Below, piece after piece: positions 6,028-8,482 of a stretch of 8,482 nt of DNA. The translations under genes were made by a program, and so were the position numbers. Numbering within the stretch: the first letter of the stretch is position 1; the number at the start of each line of letters is the position of its first letter. The notes below the pieces were generated by a model. The model worked only from the letters and a program-made list of their open reading frames with translations, was not told where the DNA came from and ran no database searches. The DNA is from an uncultured Leucobacter sp. (GTDB lineage Bacteria > Actinomycetota > Actinomycetes > Actinomycetales > Microbacteriaceae). The stretch is taken from contig CAMFIY010000111.1 in the NCBI GenBank assembly GCA_945952575.1, positions 1-8,482 on the forward strand, read 5' to 3'.

Positions 6028-7442
6028 CGGGCTTCTCCCGTGACGACGGGACGCTCGCTGCGGGAGGAGGCGCGGCGCCAGATGGCGTAGAGCGCGCCGG
6101 GCACGACGAAGCCGATCATCCAGGCCACGTCAACGAAGCCGAGCGGCTCGGCGAGGGGGCCGGTGTACAGATTGGTCACCATGAACGGTACCTGCACCAG
6201 GAGACCGACGAGGTAACTCACCAGCCCGATGGTGTTCCAGCGGCCGTACTGCCCGCCATCTCGCTGGAACATCGCTTCGACGTCGTAGTGCCCCTTCCGG
6301 AGGACGAAGTAGTCGATGAGATTGATCGCCGACCACGGGATCAGCACGTAGAGCAGAATCGCGACGAAGTCGCTGAAGATCGACAGGAAGTTGCCCTGGC
6401 CGAGCAGAGCGCCGAGCATCGCGAGCAGCGCGTAGAACACGGTCATCACTACGCGCTTGGTGGTGTTGATCCGGATCTTCGCGGAGAACGTCTCGAACAC
6501 CGTGAGCGAGCACATCACGCCCGAGTAGATGTTGGACGAGTTCATCACGGCGGAGGCCGCCCCGAAGGCGAAGAGCACGATCGGCCCGAAGCCGCCGAGC
6601 AGGCGGCCCAGCGCTGCCATGGTGTCGCCGTCGGTTGTCGTCAGGCCGACCAGCGCGCCCAGGATCATCACGAGCACGGTGCCGATCACGAGCCCGAGGT
6701 AGGTTGCCCAGAACGACTGCTTGGCCCCGCCCTCCTTCGGCATGTACCGCGAGTAGTCGGAGACGTACGGCGCGTAGGCCAGCTGCCAGGTCACGCCGAT
6801 CGCGAGCATGCCGAAGAAGCCTGCTGTGGAGAAGCCGAGATCGCCGCGCTCCTCGAACGTCGAGGGGTTGGAGGCGGCGATGATGATCGAGACCACCACG
6901 AGAACACCGATTGCGACGGAGAACACGGCCATGAGCTTGCGCACGAGGTCGTATCCGAAGATCGCGACGGCGAGCGCCACCGCGGCGCAGATGATGATTC
7001 CGACGTTGATGGCGTCGCTTTGGAACGCCGCCGCGAAGCTCTGCGCCGCAACCACGAGGTTCGAGGCGAAGAATCCGAGGAACATGATCAGGGCGATGAG
7101 GGCGAGCAGGCTGCCCCCGAAGTATCCGAACTGGCCGCGCGCCTGCAGCATCTGGGGAATGCCGAGCTGCGGCCCCTGAGAGGCGTGCAGCGCGGCGCCG
7201 AAGCCGCCGATGATGTTGCCGAGGAGAATGGCGGTGACGGTCCAGCCGAGTGACAGGCCGAAGGTCGTCGGGCCCAGTGCCCCCGTCACGACGGTGAGGG
7301 GCAGCATGTTGATGCCCAACCAGATGAAGAAGAGTCCGCGGGGCGTTCCGTGGCGCTCGTCTCCGGGGATCGGACGAATATGCCGGCGCTCGAAGGTGAC
7401 GATCTTCGTCGTCGACGTGGATAGGTTCGGGTATTCGCTCAT
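6024..7442 (-). CDS. NCS1-family permease (purine/cytosine/hydantoin-type transporter)
   Basis: A 472-residue inner-membrane cation symporter of the nucleobase:cation symporter-1 family (Transp_cyt_pur), complete and of normal length with about 12 hydrophobic spans. Family marks: IRPIPGDERHGTPRGLFFIWLGIN at the N-terminus (residues 22-45), GPQLGIPQMLQARGQFGYFGG (90-110), TWQLAYAPYVSDYSRYMP (218-235), MNSSNIYSG (300-308) in a predicted transmembrane segment, and LIPWSAINLIDYFVLRKGHYD (367-387). Known members carry cytosine, uracil, allantoin, hydantoins and related rings; the specificity here cannot be read off. The start is ATG 7440-7442 with a weak GAAAG upstream, 72 bp after the preceding permease. 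The stop overlaps the amidohydrolase start (GTGA), which ties uptake directly to hydrolysis. Confidence 0.93.
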   Translation of the reverse strand: MSEYPNLSTSTTKIVTFERRHIRPIPGDERHGTPRGLFFIWLGINMLPLTVVTGALGPTTFGLSLGWTVTAILLGNIIGGFGAALHASQGPQLGIPQMLQARGQFGYFGGSLLALIALIMFLGFFASNLVVAAQSFAAAFQSDAINVGIIICAAVALAVAIFGYDLVRKLMAVFSVAIGVLVVVSIIIAASNPSTFEERGDLGFSTAGFFGMLAIGVTWQLAYAPYVSDYSRYMPKEGGAKQSFWATYLGLVIGTVLVMILGALVGLTTTDGDTMAALGRLLGGFGPIVLFAFGAASAVMNSSNIYSGVMCSLTVFETFSAKIRINTTKRVVMTVFYALLAMLGALLGQGNFLSIFSDFVAILLYVLIPWSAINLIDYFVLRKGHYDVEAMFQRDGGQYGRWNTIGLVSYLVGLLVQVPFMVTNLYTGPLAEPLGFVDVAWMIGFVVPGALYAIWRRASSRSERPVVTGEAR

Positions 7443-7514
7443 GATGTACTTTCGTTCATGGTCTGCACCGGCATTGGAGCAGTCGATGGGCAGTGCCCCG
7501 TGCAGGGAGGTGCC

Positions 7515-8482
7515 TTACGCGGTGGGCGCGGACTTTTTCGTGACTCGGGCGAGGATCAGGAATGCGGCCGCGGTGACCACGAACCCGATGAGCCACGCGA
7601 TGTTGATCGTGCCTGCGAGCGGTCCTTGGAAGATCGAAATGCTCATGAACGGAAGTTGGGCGAGCAGGCCGATGGCGTAGCTGCCGAGCCCGACGGCGTT
7701 CCATTTCCCGTACTGGCCGCCTGAAGGGTCGAACATCGCAGCGATGTCGTAATGTCCCTTCCGGATGATGAAGAAGTCGACGAGATTGATCGCCGACCAC
7801 GGGATCAGTACGTACAGGAGCAAGTCGAGGAAGCCGATGAAGAGCGTCATGAAGTCGCCCTGACCGAGCACGGCGATGAGGGTTGCGAGCGCGCCGGAGA
7901 GCACGGTCGTCCAGACGCGAACATTAGAGGTGATCGTGACCTTGAAGTTCGACTGCAGCACGGTGAGCGCATTCATCACCGCGGAGTAGAGCTCGACTCC
8001 ATTGATCAGCGCCGAACTGACTGCGAAGATGAGGAGAACGATGAGTCCGACCGGGCCGAGAGCCGACCCGAGCGCGCCGAGAGGGTTGTCCGGCGCGAGC
8101 GCCCCGAGCAGAACACCGAGCCCCATGACGAAGACCGAGCTGAGCACGAGGCCGAAGTAGGTGCTCCAGAAAGCGGTTTTCGGGCCGGTTTCGCGCGGCA
8201 GGTACCTGGAGTAGTCGGAGACGTACGGAGCGTATGCGAGCTGCCACACGATACCGACTGCGAGCATCGCGAAGAACCCTTCCGGGGTCATCACGGCGTC
8301 ATCGCGAGAGCTGAGGAGGTCGGGCGTTACGGCGATCATGACCATCGCCACAGCGACTGCGACGCCGATGAGGATCGACAACCACGTCATCGTCTTCCGC
8401 AACAGGTCGTACCCGAATACGCAGAGCACGATCCCGACTGCCGCGAAGAGAACGATCGAGAGCGTCGGGTTGAAGCCCGGGA
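7515..8482 (-). CDS. NCS1-family permease, second tandem copy (N-terminal part outside window)
   Basis: The frame is open to the right edge, so the true start is not seen. The first visible residues, PGFNPTLSIVLFAAVG, precede the GTG-coded valine at 8429, which is an internal codon and not the start. The visible 321 residues align along their length with the neighbouring permease: FGYDLLRKTM, GIVWQLAYAPYVSDYSRYLP, ALINGVELYSAVM, VLIPWSAINLVDFFIIRKGHYD and GGQYGKWN all have counterparts. It ends with KKSAPTA and TAA at 7515-7517. The two genes are clear paralogues but well diverged, and this one has Glu where the other has Asn in the (N/E)-x-Y-S motif of a membrane segment, suggesting a different substrate. 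It is the most upstream visible gene of the block. The 72-bp gap to the next permease holds no strong terminator, so cotranscription is likely. Confidence 0.92.
   Translation of the reverse strand, partial: PGFNPTLSIVLFAAVGIVLCVFGYDLLRKTMTWLSILIGVAVAVAMVMIAVTPDLLSSRDDAVMTPEGFFAMLAVGIVWQLAYAPYVSDYSRYLPRETGPKTAFWSTYFGLVLSSVFVMGLGVLLGALAPDNPLGALGSALGPVGLIVLLIFAVSSALINGVELYSAVMNALTVLQSNFKVTITSNVRVWTTVLSGALATLIAVLGQGDFMTLFIGFLDLLLYVLIPWSAINLVDFFIIRKGHYDIAAMFDPSGGQYGKWNAVGLGSYAIGLLAQLPFMSISIFQGPLAGTINIAWLIGFVVTAAAFLILARVTKKSAPTA

Noticed and set aside
6288..7253. Long + strand open frame of about 321 residues opposite the permease
   Set aside because: Its product is dominated by His, Glu, Arg and Asp, a typical antisense shadow of a GC-rich membrane-protein gene. 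The opposite strand encodes clear NCS1 motifs.
7443..7514. Terminator or regulatory element between the two permeases
   Set aside because: Only a 4-bp-arm GGGC/GCCC dyad is present, with no T tract; this is too weak to support a terminator.

Overview
The window is high-GC DNA (third codon positions strongly G/C, GTG as well as ATG starts) and most resembles an actinobacterium, perhaps of the Microbacteriaceae or Micrococcales. That placement rests on composition and protein style only. It has two parts: the right-hand end of a decayed IS3-family insertion sequence on the + strand (about 1-889), and a single-direction block of catabolic genes on the - strand (1005-8482). The block runs off the right edge inside its most upstream visible gene.

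Read in its own direction, from high to low coordinates, the block encodes: an NCS1-family nucleobase/hydantoin-type permease (7515->8482, 5' end outside the window), a second tandem NCS1 permease (6024-7442), a YtcJ/NfdA-type metal-dependent amidohydrolase (4393-6027), an amidase-signature (AS) family amidase (2627-4396, with remnants of its C-terminus continuing to 2371), and an acetamidase/formamidase-family enzyme (1005-2153). The permease, amidohydrolase and amidase genes overlap by 4 nt at each junction (GTGA at 6024-6027, ATGA at 4393-4396), so they are very probably one translationally coupled operon. The formamidase gene follows after 217 bp and has its own strong Shine-Dalgarno sequence.

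Taken together this looks like a nitrogen-scavenging pathway: import of a nucleobase-, hydantoin- or imide-like compound, hydrolysis of a cyclic or N-substituted amide, hydrolysis of a linear amide, and release of ammonia plus a short acid (for example formate) by the formamidase-family enzyme. The substrate cannot be read from sequence. I do not recognise this combination as a described pathway.

Three things deserve attention. The IS3 transposase carries a TAG stop and an apparent 29-nt deletion; the deletion size follows from the conserved D(35)E spacing. The amidase appears frameshifted near 2791-2799, so the last 56 residues of its open frame are spurious. The true C-terminus seems to continue through a second frameshift, inside a striking 28-bp palindrome (2589-2616), to a TAA at 2371. 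The two tandem permeases differ at a likely substrate-contact position. No tRNA, rRNA, CRISPR array, convincing terminator or regulator gene is visible.
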